Below, one piece after another: positions 40,667-47,804 of a stretch of 47,804 bases of DNA. The stretch lies in contig JAFZIJ010000011.1 of assembly GCA_017554445.1 (NCBI GenBank), positions 1 to 47,804 on the forward strand, read 5' to 3'. Origin of the DNA: Victivallales bacterium. Lineage in GTDB: Bacteria; Verrucomicrobiota; Lentisphaeria; Oligosphaerales; Oligosphaeraceae. Under the pieces are notes generated by a model that made no database searches, was not told the DNA's origin, and was given only the letters and a program-made list of their open reading frames with translations. Position numbers and translations under genes: made by a program. How positions within the stretch are numbered: the stretch's first letter is position 1; each line of letters begins with the position of its first letter.

Positions 40667-40843
40667 GTTGAGACTCCTTGATGGTTGTGTTATTGGGGCG
40701 TCCGCGAAGGCGGCCGTCCATGGGATAAAACGGTTTTTATGGTAAAAATCAAATTCATTACTATATTATAATACGCACGGATATTCAAGCCACAGGAGTA
40801 AAATAAGGTGGTTGGGCGCAAAAAAATGCGCAAAGGACTTGAC

Positions 40844-41602
40844 ATGTTGAAAATACGAAGTACATTAATCGTTCTGTTGGTTTTGTCGCCCCTTTTTAGC
40901 TCGGGGGAACCCCAGGCACCTGTCGTCTTGGAAGAGATGAAGGTAGCGCGGGAAGCTGCCGAGCGGCGCGCCATCCAGCTGGAGGCGGAAGTCTCGCGGT
41001 TGAAGAAGGATCTGGACAGGATTCGGTCAAGCTACGCGAACCTCTACCTGGAGAGCCATTCGAGTATCGAACGGCTTCGGCTGATGGAGTTGCGGGCGGC
41101 GCAGATGCTGCGCCAGAAGGAAGGCGGAGAGCTTGAGAAGGTTTCGGAAGAGGCGCTTGAGGCGCTGGAACTTGCCGGCAAAAGGCAGCTGGCGGTGGAA
41201 CGGAGCCTTTCAGAGTTTGAGCAGGCTTTGGCGACAATACTGGACGTGCTGCGGCCAAGCGACGCCATGCGTCGCGAATTGACCAGTCGCCTCCAGGCCC
41301 TGCGGGGTGCAGTGGAGGAAAGTCTGAAACCCATGTCGGTAGTCGCCGGGCGAGGCGTGGGCGAGACCTCTGGGCAGGGTTGCGGCGTTGTCGCGGTCAA
41401 TGAGAAGCTGGACATCGTCCTGCTGGACCGCGGCAGTCGGCACGGGGTCCGATCCGGATCCAGCTTCAGCTTGAAACGCGGCGAGACGACGGTGGCCAGG
41501 TTCAAGGTCATTGAAGTTCGCAGTGAATTGAGCGCGGCGGTTCTGCTGGAAGGCAATGCGCGCGATGTGGCGGTGGGAAGCATCGTGATGCCGATTGAAT
41601 GA
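40844..41602 (+). CDS. Secreted coiled-coil protein of unknown function
   Basis: A 252-residue protein with a signal peptide (MLKIRSTLIVLLVLSPLFSSG). A long coiled coil spans ~25-135 (heptads in EMKVAREAAERRAIQLEAEVSRLKK and neighbours), and a C-terminal beta-barrel-like domain spans ~165-250 (GVVAVNEKLDIVLLDRGSRHGVRSGSSF, ARFKVIEVRSELSAAVLL, VAVGSIVMP). That last part resembles the ligand-free barrel domains that end many PVC envelope proteins. I chose the ATG at 40844 because AAAGGA lies six bases upstream and it begins the signal peptide. The GTG at 40808 and ATG at 40826 are alternatives. It lies directly before the ribosomal cluster, 100 bases upstream of rplV, with no obvious functional link. 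Confidence 0.72.
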   Translation: MLKIRSTLIVLLVLSPLFSSGEPQAPVVLEEMKVAREAAERRAIQLEAEVSRLKKDLDRIRSSYANLYLESHSSIERLRLMELRAAQMLRQKEGGELEKVSEEALEALELAGKRQLAVERSLSEFEQALATILDVLRPSDAMRRELTSRLQALRGAVEESLKPMSVVAGRGVGETSGQGCGVVAVNEKLDIVLLDRGSRHGVRSGSSFSLKRGETTVARFKVIEVRSELSAAVLLEGNARDVAVGSIVMPIE

Positions 41603-41702
41603 ACCACGTGCAATAATCATTAAGGTTTTGATCATGGGAGCCAGGCCCCGGATCCGGTGGATTCGGACACGCATGGCCCCGAATGAGCAAGGAAACAGGA
41701 AA

Positions 41703-42044
41703 ATGGAAAAGTTAGCAGTCACGAAACAGGTACGGATTTCCCCGTACAAGGCTCGTGAGGTCGCCCGCCTGATCCAGGGCAAGGGCGCCGTCGAGGCCTT
41801 GAACATGGTGAGCCTGATACCTCGCAAGGCCGCTCGTCTGATCGAAAAGACGTTGAAATCGGCCATCGCCAATGCGGAAAACGACGAGAAGGCGGGTGTG
41901 GACCGCAGTCGTCTCATCGTGAAGGAAGCGTTGATTGGCGAAGGTCCGACGCTGAAGCGTTTCATTCCGAAGGCGCGTGGTTCAGCGGGTCACATCAGGA
42001 AACGCACCAGCCACATTCGCATTGTGGTAACGGACGAGGCATAA
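41703..42044 (+). CDS. rplV: 50S ribosomal protein L22
   Basis: A 113-residue L22. KQVRISPYKAREVARLIQGK and KARGSAGHIRKRTSHIRIVV are the family's N-terminal helix and exit-tunnel loop/C-terminal signature. It binds 23S rRNA and lines the exit tunnel. I chose the ATG at 41703 with AGGAAA upstream. An open frame extends to 41595, but its 36 extra codons are not L22-like. It is the first ribosomal gene in this cluster. rpsS and rplB, which normally precede it, are missing upstream, where a secreted coiled-coil gene ends 100 bases away. rpsC follows after 16 bases. Confidence 0.96.
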   Translation: MEKLAVTKQVRISPYKAREVARLIQGKGAVEALNMVSLIPRKAARLIEKTLKSAIANAENDEKAGVDRSRLIVKEALIGEGPTLKRFIPKARGSAGHIRKRTSHIRIVVTDEA

Positions 42045-42060
42045 GTAGCAGGAGATCATC

Positions 42061-42894
42061 GTGGGTCAAAAAGTAAATCCGATAGGGTTTCGTCTTCCAG
42101 TAACAAAGGACTGGAAATCCCGCTGGTTCGCCCGCAAGGCCCAATTCGGGCCGTTGCTGCAGGAGGACCTGAAGATCCGGGAGAAACTGACGAAAGAATT
42201 GTCCGGCGCGGCAGTGAGCAAGATTGTGATCGAGCGCTTTGCAAAGCGCGTTCGCGTCACGATCTTCACGGGGCGCCCTGGCATCATCATGTCCGGCAAG
42301 TTCGCCGCTCCGGCCGCTACGACGGCCGCGAAGAAGGCGGATGCCGCCGCCGCGGCTCCGGCCGCCGCGCCAGCCGCTGAAGGTGGCGCGAAAGGCGAAC
42401 CGCGCGCGAAGCGCGGCGCGGGTCTTGACAAGATCAAAGAGATCCTGGCCAAGATCGTCGGCGACAAGGAAGTGCTGGTTGAAGTAAAGGAAATCCGCTG
42501 CGTCGAAGTCGATGCGCAGCTGGTCAGCGAGACGGTTGCACAGCAGCTGGTGAAGCGTGTCGCGTTCCGCCGTGCGATGAAGCGCGCCATCCAGACCGCC
42601 ATGGAAAGCGGTGCGGAAGGCATCAAGATTCGTTGCGCGGGCCGTTTGAACGGCGCCGAACTTGCCCGTACCGAACAGTACAAGGAAGGCAAGGTTCCGC
42701 TTCATACGTTGCGTGCCAACATTGATTACGGTTTCTCCGAGGCCCATACGCTCGCCGGCCTTATCGGAGTGAAAGTTTGGATTTGCAAGCCCCAAAATTG
42801 GGAGGACACTAAAAATGCCAATGATGCCAAAACGCGTAGAACATCGAAAGGTACAGCGCGGGTCCCGGGCGGGAATCGCAAGCAGCAGCAATAA
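42061..42894 (+). CDS. rpsC: 30S ribosomal protein S3 with Ala-rich insert in the KH domain and extended tail
   Basis: A 277-residue S3 (the usual length is ~210-235). Residues 1-78 ([12 protein letters not shown] through [12 protein letters not shown]) and 121-245 ([14 protein letters not shown] through KVWICKP) align with the standard protein. Where ordinary S3 has the KH-domain GXXG loop (IGKKG), this one reads SGK, then about 38 Ala/Lys/Gly-rich residues ([15 protein letters not shown]...), then RGAG. The frame is continuous. The basic tail (247-277) overlaps rplP by 80 bases. S3 binds 16S rRNA and forms the mRNA entry site, and its KH loop contacts nucleic acid, so the insert is expected to sit at the mRNA entry. 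The start GTG at 42061 has GGAG upstream. Confidence 0.95.
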   Translation: MGQKVNPIGFRLPVTKDWKSRWFARKAQFGPLLQEDLKIREKLTKELSGAAVSKIVIERFAKRVRVTIFTGRPGIIMSGKFAAPAATTAAKKADAAAAAPAAAPAAEGGAKGEPRAKRGAGLDKIKEILAKIVGDKEVLVEVKEIRCVEVDAQLVSETVAQQLVKRVAFRRAMKRAIQTAMESGAEGIKIRCAGRLNGAELARTEQYKEGKVPLHTLRANIDYGFSEAHTLAGLIGVKVWICKPQNWEDTKNANDAKTRRTSKGTARVPGGNRKQQQ

Positions 42895-43231
42895 GCTGGA
42901 CTTCGGTGAATTCGGTCTTCAGGTACTGGACCGTGGCTGGCTGACAGCCAACCAGATTGAAGCGGCGCGTATCGCGGCGACCCGCCACATGCAGCGTCGT
43001 GGACAGATATGGATTCGGGTGTTCCCCGACAAGCCCTACAGCAAGAAGCCTCTGGAAACCCGTATGGGTAAGGGTAAAGGCGCCCCGGAAGGCTGGGTGG
43101 CGGTCATCCGCCCCGGCAACATGATCATCGAACTGAGCGGTTGCCCGGAAAGCGTCGCGAAGGAAGCGTTGGCGCTGGCCTCCAGCAAGTTGCCGTTCCG
43201 TTGCCGTTTCCTGAGCCGTGCCGTGAAATAA
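42815..43231 (+). CDS. rplP: 50S ribosomal protein L16
   Basis: A 138-residue L16 of normal length. [13 protein letters not shown] begins the protein. [59 protein letters not shown] and [10 protein letters not shown] are family signatures. It binds 23S rRNA near the A-site tRNA. GGGAGGA lies eight bases before the ATG at 42815, which decides the start although it lies 80 bases inside rpsC in another frame. Translation of the two genes must therefore overlap. Confidence 0.96.
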   Translation: MPMMPKRVEHRKVQRGSRAGIASSSNKLDFGEFGLQVLDRGWLTANQIEAARIAATRHMQRRGQIWIRVFPDKPYSKKPLETRMGKGKGAPEGWVAVIRPGNMIIELSGCPESVAKEALALASSKLPFRCRFLSRAVK

Positions 43232-43266
43232 GACGTATCTAGGATACAAAGTACCAGGATAGTAAA

Positions 43267-43467
43267 ATGAAAGCAAAAGAAATACGCGAATTGACGTTGG
43301 AGGAAATAGATCGCGCTTTGCTGGACTGCCGCAAAGAGATCTTCAATCTCCGGCTTCAATTCCAGACGGGGCAGTTGGAGAACTCGGCCCGCATCCGCAC
43401 GCTGCGGAAGGACGTCGCCCGCCTGGAAACGGAAAAGACCGCTCGCCGTTTGGCTGATGCGAAGTAA
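43267..43467 (+). CDS. rpmC: 50S ribosomal protein L29
   Basis: A 66-residue L29 with the usual two-helix pattern ([30 protein letters not shown], then [24 protein letters not shown]). It sits near the exit tunnel and helps dock SRP and trigger factor. AGGA lies eight bases before the ATG. It lies in the standard order after rplP and before rpsQ. Confidence 0.95.
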   Translation: MKAKEIRELTLEEIDRALLDCRKEIFNLRLQFQTGQLENSARIRTLRKDVARLETEKTARRLADAK

Positions 43468-43481
43468 CAGAGGTGAGTAAC

Positions 43482-43799
43482 ATGTCAGAATCCACAGAAA
43501 ACAAAGAATCGGCCGCCGCCGTCGAAACGGCGGAGAAGCCCGTGCGGAATCTGCGCAAGGTCCTCACCGGGACGATCGTGTCGGACAAAATGGACAAGAC
43601 GCGCGTCGTTCTGGTCGAACGCCGCGCTGCGCATCCGCTCTACAAGAAAGTGGTGAAGCACACGAGCAAGTGCTATATCCATGACGAAAACAATGAATCG
43701 AAGATCGGCGATGTCGTGGAGATCATGGAGACGCGTCCGCTCAGCAAGCTGAAGCGCTGGCGTCTTGTGAGAATCATCAAAGCCGCTGTGATCGATTGA
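43482..43799 (+). CDS. rpsQ: 30S ribosomal protein S17 with N-terminal extension
   Basis: A 105-residue S17. The core ([29 protein letters not shown] through [15 protein letters not shown]) is standard. About 25 extra Glu/Ala/Ser-rich residues precede it, making it longer than the ~84-residue E. coli form. I chose the ATG at 43482, with AGAGGTGA upstream, over the GTG at 43473, which would use the ribosome site itself as coding sequence. S17 is a primary 16S rRNA-binding protein. Confidence 0.95.
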   Translation: MSESTENKESAAAVETAEKPVRNLRKVLTGTIVSDKMDKTRVVLVERRAAHPLYKKVVKHTSKCYIHDENNESKIGDVVEIMETRPLSKLKRWRLVRIIKAAVID

Positions 43800-43812
43800 G
43801 GAGGATGAGCAG

Positions 43813-44178
43813 ATGATTCAAATGCAAACCACCATGGACGTCGCGGACAACTCCGGCGCCCGCAAGATTATGGCCATCCGCACGTTGGGCCAGCGCAAGA
43901 AGTTCGCCGAAATCGGCGACGTCATCCGCGCCTCCGTCAAGGAAGCCCAGCCGCGCGGCGGCGTGAAGAAAGGCGAAGTCGTGCGTGCCGTCATCGTCCG
44001 CACGGCCTTCAACATCCGCCGTTCAGACGGTAGCTTTCTGCGGTTTGACCGCAACGCGGCCGTCATCATCGACGAACAGAACAACCCGAAAGGGACGCGC
44101 ATTTTCGGTCCCGTGGCCCGCGAGCTGCGCGACAAGAACTTCATGAAGATCGTTTCTTTGGCGCCGGAGGTGTTGTGA
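43813..44178 (+). CDS. rplN: 50S ribosomal protein L14
   Basis: A 121-residue L14 starting [48 protein letters not shown] and [24 protein letters not shown] are the family signatures. It binds 23S rRNA at the interface with the small subunit. GAGGA precedes the ATG. rplX starts two bases after its last base, so translation is likely coupled. Confidence 0.97.
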   Translation: MIQMQTTMDVADNSGARKIMAIRTLGQRKKFAEIGDVIRASVKEAQPRGGVKKGEVVRAVIVRTAFNIRRSDGSFLRFDRNAAVIIDEQNNPKGTRIFGPVARELRDKNFMKIVSLAPEVL

Positions 44179-44179
44179 T

Positions 44180-44455
44180 ATGACAAAGGCGAAGATCAAG
44201 AAAGACATGACGGTCCGCGTGATCGCCGGCGCCGACCGCGGCAAGGTCGGCAAGGTGCTGAAGGTTGACCGTGAGAAGGGCCGTGTCGCCGTCGAAGGCG
44301 TGGCCATTCGCAAGAAGACAATCCGTCGCAGCCAGACGCATCCAAACGGCGGCATCGAAGAGTCCGAAGGCACGATCCACATTTCGAACGTGATGAACGA
44401 AGAGACGTGGCAGGCCAGGATCAAGGCGCGCGAAGCGCGGAAGCAGAAAGGCTGA
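44180..44455 (+). CDS. rplX: 50S ribosomal protein L24
   Basis: A 91-residue L24 with the KOW motif at [20 protein letters not shown] and the downstream [14 protein letters not shown] and [15 protein letters not shown]. It is slightly shorter than the common ~100 residues because the C-terminus is trimmed. It is an assembly initiator for the 50S subunit. It starts one base after the rplN stop, the tightest junction in the cluster. Confidence 0.96.
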   Translation: MTKAKIKKDMTVRVIAGADRGKVGKVLKVDREKGRVAVEGVAIRKKTIRRSQTHPNGGIEESEGTIHISNVMNEETWQARIKAREARKQKG

Positions 44456-44476
44456 TAGCACGAGGTCAACGACATT

Positions 44477-45031
44477 ATGATTACGAGTGTACTTAGCGAT
44501 TATTACAGAGATACCGTGGTGCCTCAGCTGAAGGAGAAACGCGGTTACAAGAACCCGATGGAGATCCCGAAGCTGGTGAAGATCGTCATCAACACGGGTG
44601 TCGGCACAGACAAGGACCGCGAGGTCATGACGGCCGCTGTTGAGACGCTGGGCCTGATCACCGGGCAGAAGCCTGTCATCACGAAGTCCCGCGTCAACGT
44701 GTCCAACTTCAAGCTGCGTAAAGGCATGGCAGTCGGTGCGAGCGTCACATTGCGCCGTGGCGTGATGTACAACTTCCTGTACCGCCTGATCAACATCGTC
44801 CTGCCGCGCGTCCGCGACTTCCGCGGCATCAGCCCGAAGTCGTTTGACGGTGTCGGGAACTACAATTTCGGTTTGACGGACCAGTCGGTCTTCACTGAAA
44901 TCGACCTTGACAAGATCAAGCATACGATCGGCATGAACATCACCATCGTGACGACGGCCAAGACAGACGACGAAGCGCGTGATCTTCTGACTCTTCTGGG
45001 CATGCCGTTTGCAACGAGCAACAACAATTAA
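44477..45031 (+). CDS. rplE: 50S ribosomal protein L5
   Basis: A 184-residue L5. ENPME-like KNPMEIPKLVKIVINTGVG, ITGQKPVITKSRVNVSNFKLRKGMAVGASVTLRR, FRGISPKSFDGVGNYNFGLTDQSVF and LLTLLGMPF are the family blocks. It binds 5S rRNA and contacts the P-site tRNA. No strong Shine-Dalgarno is seen before the ATG (GAGG about ten bases upstream). It lies in standard spc order before rpsN. Confidence 0.96.
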   Translation: MITSVLSDYYRDTVVPQLKEKRGYKNPMEIPKLVKIVINTGVGTDKDREVMTAAVETLGLITGQKPVITKSRVNVSNFKLRKGMAVGASVTLRRGVMYNFLYRLINIVLPRVRDFRGISPKSFDGVGNYNFGLTDQSVFTEIDLDKIKHTIGMNITIVTTAKTDDEARDLLTLLGMPFATSNNN

Positions 45032-45043
45032 GGGGGCCTATCC

Positions 45044-45229
45044 GTGGCGAAGAAAAGTTTGATAGTGAAGTCCCAGCGGGCTCCGAAGTTCTCAAGCAGG
45101 GCCTATTTCCGCTGCGAGCGCTGCGGACGTCCGCGTGCCTACATCCGCAAGTTCCATCTGTGCCGTATCTGTTTCCGCGAGCTGGCCAACAATGGCCAGA
45201 TTCCGGGTGTGACGAAGGCCAGCTGGTAA
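45044..45229 (+). CDS. rpsN: 30S ribosomal protein S14, zinc-binding (type Z) form
   Basis: A 61-residue S14 with Cys24-x2-Cys27 and Cys40-x2-Cys43, the zinc-ribbon form rather than the ~100-residue zinc-free form. The end [13 protein letters not shown] is the classical signature. It starts with GTG, with AAGGGGG upstream. S14 joins the head of the 30S subunit. Having the zinc form in the spc operon is normal for many phyla. Confidence 0.96.
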   Translation: MAKKSLIVKSQRAPKFSSRAYFRCERCGRPRAYIRKFHLCRICFRELANNGQIPGVTKASW

Positions 45230-45252
45230 CCTAGAATCGGAGGAATAAAAAG

Positions 45253-45657
45253 ATGAGCATGAGTGATCCCATCAGCGATATGCTGACCCGCATCCGGAAC
45301 GCTTCGAACGCGAAGCTGCCGCGTGCGACCATGCCGAGCTCGAAACTGAAGGCTTCCTTGGCCGAGACGTTGAAAGACGCCGGTTACATTGAAGACTACA
45401 AAGTCGATGACATCGGCCATAACAAGAAAGAACTGACGGTTGTTTTGAAGTACAAAGGCAAGAACAACGTCCCTGTGATCGAAGGCCTCACCCGCGTGAG
45501 CAAACCTTCCTGCCGCGTGTATGTCCCGAGCGACAAGATTCCTCGTGTCCTGGGCGGACTGGGCATCGCCGTGTTGTCGACCTCTTCAGGGGTCATGACG
45601 GACAGGGCGGCGCGCAAGCAGAACGTGGGCGGAGAGCTTCTCTGCTACGTCTGGTAA
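45253..45657 (+). CDS. rpsH: 30S ribosomal protein S8
   Basis: A 134-residue S8. [34 protein letters not shown] is the N-terminal domain, and [44 protein letters not shown] is the C-terminal RNA-binding domain with the usual STSSGVMTD loop. It binds the central domain of 16S rRNA and in many bacteria represses the spc operon. GGAGG precedes the ATG by ten bases. Confidence 0.97.
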   Translation: MSMSDPISDMLTRIRNASNAKLPRATMPSSKLKASLAETLKDAGYIEDYKVDDIGHNKKELTVVLKYKGKNNVPVIEGLTRVSKPSCRVYVPSDKIPRVLGGLGIAVLSTSSGVMTDRAARKQNVGGELLCYVW

Positions 45658-45691
45658 TCGGAACCAATAATTATTGTAAGGAAAGTCAGAC

Positions 45692-46231
45692 ATGTCACGC
45701 ATGGGCAATAAACCTATAACGGCGGGTTCAGCCGTTAAGCTGGAGGTCTCTGGCCAGACCGTGAAAGTGACGGGCCCGAAGGGCTCGACAAGCTACACGA
45801 TGCCGGCCGGGATCACCCTTGAACAGGACGGGAACACGATTCATGTGAAGCGTGCGAACGACGAACGCCAGATGAAGATGTACCACGGTCTGGTCCGCAG
45901 TCTTGTGAACTCGATGGTCATCGGCGTCACGGAAGGCTTCAAAATCGAGCTGGAGCTCTTCGGCGTCGGTTACCGTGGTCAGATCGCCGGCCAGAAGCTG
46001 ACGTTGAACCTCGGCTATTCGATTCCGATCGTGTACGAGATTCCGGAAGGCATCAAATGCACGATGGCGGACCAGACGCACATCACGCTGGAAGGCATTG
46101 ACAAGCAGAAGGTCGGCCAGGTGGCCGCCAATATCCGCAAGTTCCGCGTTCCGGACGCCTACCATGGCAAAGGCGTGCGCTTCGCCGGCGAGCAGATTGT
46201 GCTGAAGGAAGGCAAGAAGGTCGGCAGCTGA
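45692..46231 (+). CDS. rplF: 50S ribosomal protein L6
   Basis: A 179-residue L6 of normal length with two related domains: MSRMGNKPITAGSAVKLEVSGQTVKVTGPKG and later GVGYRGQIAGQKLTLNLGYS, ending GVRFAGEQIVLKEGKK. It lies near the factor-binding site and the sarcin-ricin loop. AAGGAAA precedes the ATG. A 103-base gap to rplR follows, the largest inside the cluster. I see no clear hairpin in it. Confidence 0.97.
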   Translation: MSRMGNKPITAGSAVKLEVSGQTVKVTGPKGSTSYTMPAGITLEQDGNTIHVKRANDERQMKMYHGLVRSLVNSMVIGVTEGFKIELELFGVGYRGQIAGQKLTLNLGYSIPIVYEIPEGIKCTMADQTHITLEGIDKQKVGQVAANIRKFRVPDAYHGKGVRFAGEQIVLKEGKKVGS

Positions 46232-46334
46232 TGGTTGTCGCCGCCTAGTCTGGAAGTGATACTGAAGGAAAAACGAACAAGTACGGGCTGGAATGCAGTC
46301 CAGCTTCTGTCAATGATTGGAGCTTGAGAAAGCA

Positions 46335-46697
46335 ATGGGCAAACTGACCAAGAAACAGGCGAAAGATCGCCGTCATCGCCGTCTGCGCGTGAAGGTTCAC
46401 GGCACGGCTGAGATGCCGCGTCTGAGCGTGTGCCGTACTGGCATGCACATCTACGCGCAGCTGATCGACGATGAGAAGGGCGTTACGTTGGCGAGTGCGT
46501 CAACGATTGAGAAAGCGATGCGTGAGCAGAAGCTCGCGGCGAACATCAAGAGCGCGCAGGTTATCGGCAAGACGATCGCCGAGCGTGGTCTTGAGCGTCA
46601 GATGAAGAAAGTGGTGTTTGACCGCGGTGGTTTCAAATACCATGGTGTCGTGAAGGCCTTGGCGGACGCCGCCCGCGAAGCCGGATTGGAATTTTAA
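46335..46697 (+). CDS. rplR: 50S ribosomal protein L18
   Basis: A 120-residue L18. RRHRRLRVKVHGTAEMPRLSVCRTGMHIYAQLIDDEKGVTLASAS and VVFDRGGFKYHGVVKALADAAREAGLEF are the family signatures. It binds 5S rRNA with L5. I chose the ATG at 46335 (protein starts MGKLTKKQAKD) over the TTG at 46317. The GGAG about 12 bases upstream is a rather distant ribosome site. A GC-rich hairpin, GCGCC-GCAA-GGCGC (46730-46743), lies in the 99-base gap before rpsE. Confidence 0.96.
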   Translation: MGKLTKKQAKDRRHRRLRVKVHGTAEMPRLSVCRTGMHIYAQLIDDEKGVTLASASTIEKAMREQKLAANIKSAQVIGKTIAERGLERQMKKVVFDRGGFKYHGVVKALADAAREAGLEF

Positions 46698-46796
46698 CAG
46701 CGTGCGGAGTCCCGGCCTGAGGCGAGCGAGCGCCGCAAGGCGCGTTTAGTAAGCATGGTCGGGAAATTGACACACAGGAATCAGGAGATTTTACCC

Positions 46797-47342
46797 GTGG
46801 CAGATCAATTGAACAAGCCTGAAAACGAAGAAGCGCCTGTCAACACCCGCGATTTCGTGGGTGCCGTCGCGCAGGATCAGGAATACGAAGAGCGGGTCGT
46901 CGCCGTCAACCGCAGCAGCAAAGTTGTGAAAGGCGGCCGTAACTTCTCGTTCAGCGCCCTGGTCGTCGTTGGCGACAAGAAAGGCAAAGTAGGGATGGGT
47001 TTCGGCAAGGCGAACGAAGTAGCCGACGCGATCCGCAAAGGCGGAGAGCAGGCCCGCAAGAACATTGTGACCGTTCCGATGTTCGGCACGTCGGTCACGC
47101 ATTTCGTGGCGGCGGATTTCCGCGGCGCGAGCGTGATTGTTCGTCCGGCGTCAGCCGGTACCGGCGTGATCGCCGGCGGCGGCATGCGTCATGTACTGGA
47201 GCTTGGCGGCGTGAAGGACGTCCTCGCGAAGTCCCTCGGTTCCAAGAATGCGGTGAATGTCGTGAAGGCGACGTTTGCGGCGATCGCGAAGTTGCGCACC
47301 CGCAGCGAGATGCTTGCGAAGCGCGACCGTAACACTCTGTAA
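46797..47342 (+). CDS. rpsE: 30S ribosomal protein S5
   Basis: A 181-residue S5. [47 protein letters not shown] is the N-terminal dsRBD-like signature, and [36 protein letters not shown] the second domain. About 25 extra N-terminal residues (Asn/Glu/Pro-rich) precede the core. I chose the GTG at 46797, with AGGAG nine bases upstream, over an ATG at 46755 that has none. S5 acts in decoding fidelity. rplO follows directly. rpmD (L30), which normally lies between them, is absent. Confidence 0.96.
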   Translation: MADQLNKPENEEAPVNTRDFVGAVAQDQEYEERVVAVNRSSKVVKGGRNFSFSALVVVGDKKGKVGMGFGKANEVADAIRKGGEQARKNIVTVPMFGTSVTHFVAADFRGASVIVRPASAGTGVIAGGGMRHVLELGGVKDVLAKSLGSKNAVNVVKATFAAIAKLRTRSEMLAKRDRNTL

Positions 47343-47372
47343 TGGCAACAAAAGGAATTGAGGATACAAGCG

Positions 47373-47804
47373 ATGAAACTTCACGATCTTCACAACACCG
47401 TTCCGCGCCAGGCGCGCAAGCGCGTCGGCCGTGGTGACGGTTCCGGTCACGGCCGCACGGCCGGCCGTGGTGACAAGGGTGCGGGTGCCCGTACCGGTCA
47501 CACCAATCGTCCGTATTTTGAAGGTGGTCAGATTCCGTTGATCCGCCGTCTGCCGAAGCGCGGTTTCAAGAACCCGAACCACATTGAGTATGAAGTCATC
47601 AATCTGGCCGAACTGGAAGAGCTGTTCGAGGCCGGTGCCGTTGTTGACGCCAAAGTCCTGCAGGAACGCGGCGTGATGAAGAAAGGCGACCGCCCCCTGA
47701 AGATCTTGGCTGACGGCGATCTGACGAAGGCCCTGAAGATCACGGCCGACAAGTTCAGCGCCGCTGCGAAGCAGAAGATCGAGGCGGTTGGTGGCAGCTG
47801 CACG
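47373..47804 (+). CDS. rplO: 50S ribosomal protein L15 (cut by window end)
   Basis: Reading from the ATG at 47373 (AGGA about 13 bases upstream) gives MKLHDLHNTVPRQARKRVGRG, then GSGHGRTAGRGDKGAGAR, GGQIPLIRRLPKRGF and GVMKKGDRPLKILADGDLTKAL. These are the L15 glycine-rich N-terminus and the conserved middle. 144 codons are read without a stop, so the gene is nearly complete but runs off the window. L15 helps late 50S assembly. secY would be expected next. Confidence 0.95.
   Translation, partial: MKLHDLHNTVPRQARKRVGRGDGSGHGRTAGRGDKGAGARTGHTNRPYFEGGQIPLIRRLPKRGFKNPNHIEYEVINLAELEELFEAGAVVDAKVLQERGVMKKGDRPLKILADGDLTKALKITADKFSAAAKQKIEAVGGSCT

Noticed and set aside
41595..41702. N-terminal part of L22 or a remnant of rpsS before rplV
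   Set aside because: The 36 in-frame codons match neither L22 nor the S19 C-terminus, and a ribosome site sits directly before the ATG at 41703.

Overview
The window looks like a chromosomal segment from a Gram-negative bacterium of the Verrucomicrobiota/Lentisphaerota (PVC) group, possibly a gut Victivallales-type organism. This is inferred from gene content, not from a marker search. The content includes many secreted esterases, glycosidases and BNR-propeller proteins, a TAT-exported Gfo/Idh oxidoreductase, a ThuA-HEAT-discoidin giant, a LolCD system (hence an outer membrane), and a zinc-type S14 in a compact ribosomal cluster. Coding density is high. Most starts have a clear AGGAG-like Shine-Dalgarno, and several sigma-70-like promoters and intrinsic terminators are readable.

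Region 1 (1-15271) is a carbohydrate-catabolism neighbourhood. It holds a secreted esterase, a clan GH-A glycosidase with an inserted jelly-roll module, a cytosolic phosphodiesterase, two sialidase-like BNR propellers, a MATE exporter, a secreted calcineurin-like phosphoesterase with degraded metal motifs, an SGNH hydrolase, a five-bladed-propeller glycosidase-like protein, two TIM-barrel sugar isomerase/epimerases and an RmlD-like reductase. The genes from 7721 to 12965 run as one plus-strand block and probably act together on one glycan-derived sugar, whose identity cannot be read from sequence.

Region 2 (15352-21347) differs in character. It has a PP2C phosphatase and, convergent with it, a two-gene operon with its own promoter: a CesT-type type III secretion chaperone followed nine bases later by a 990-residue protein. 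That protein carries a PI3K/HipA-like kinase catalytic signature, two tandem copies of an unrecognised ~110-residue domain and a proline-rich tail. It is the best candidate here for an undescribed system: an orphan secreted kinase effector with its cognate chaperone. A tRNA-Leu(CAG) with terminator and a BatD/BatE-like membrane protein follow.

Region 3 (21468-30380) holds the Gfo/Idh oxidoreductase, the ThuA-HEAT-discoidin protein, and an operon of a small conserved-looking protein with two tandem U32-like proteins that end in a ferredoxin-like cysteine cluster. A secreted protein of unknown function follows, closed by a complex palindromic repeat element. Region 4 (30526-41602) has lolD/lolC, a second secreted SGNH/FAD-oxidoreductase pair divergent from a GH43, then tilS, pta-ackA and a coiled-coil secreted protein.

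Region 5 (41703-47804) is the distal S10 plus spc ribosomal protein cluster, rplV-rpsC-rplP-rpmC-rpsQ-rplN-rplX-rplE-rpsN-rpsH-rplF-rplR-rpsE-rplO, cut by the window end. It starts at rplV, lacks rpmD, and encodes an S3 whose KH-domain GXXG loop is replaced by a ~40-residue Ala-rich insert and whose 3' end overlaps rplP by 80 bases.
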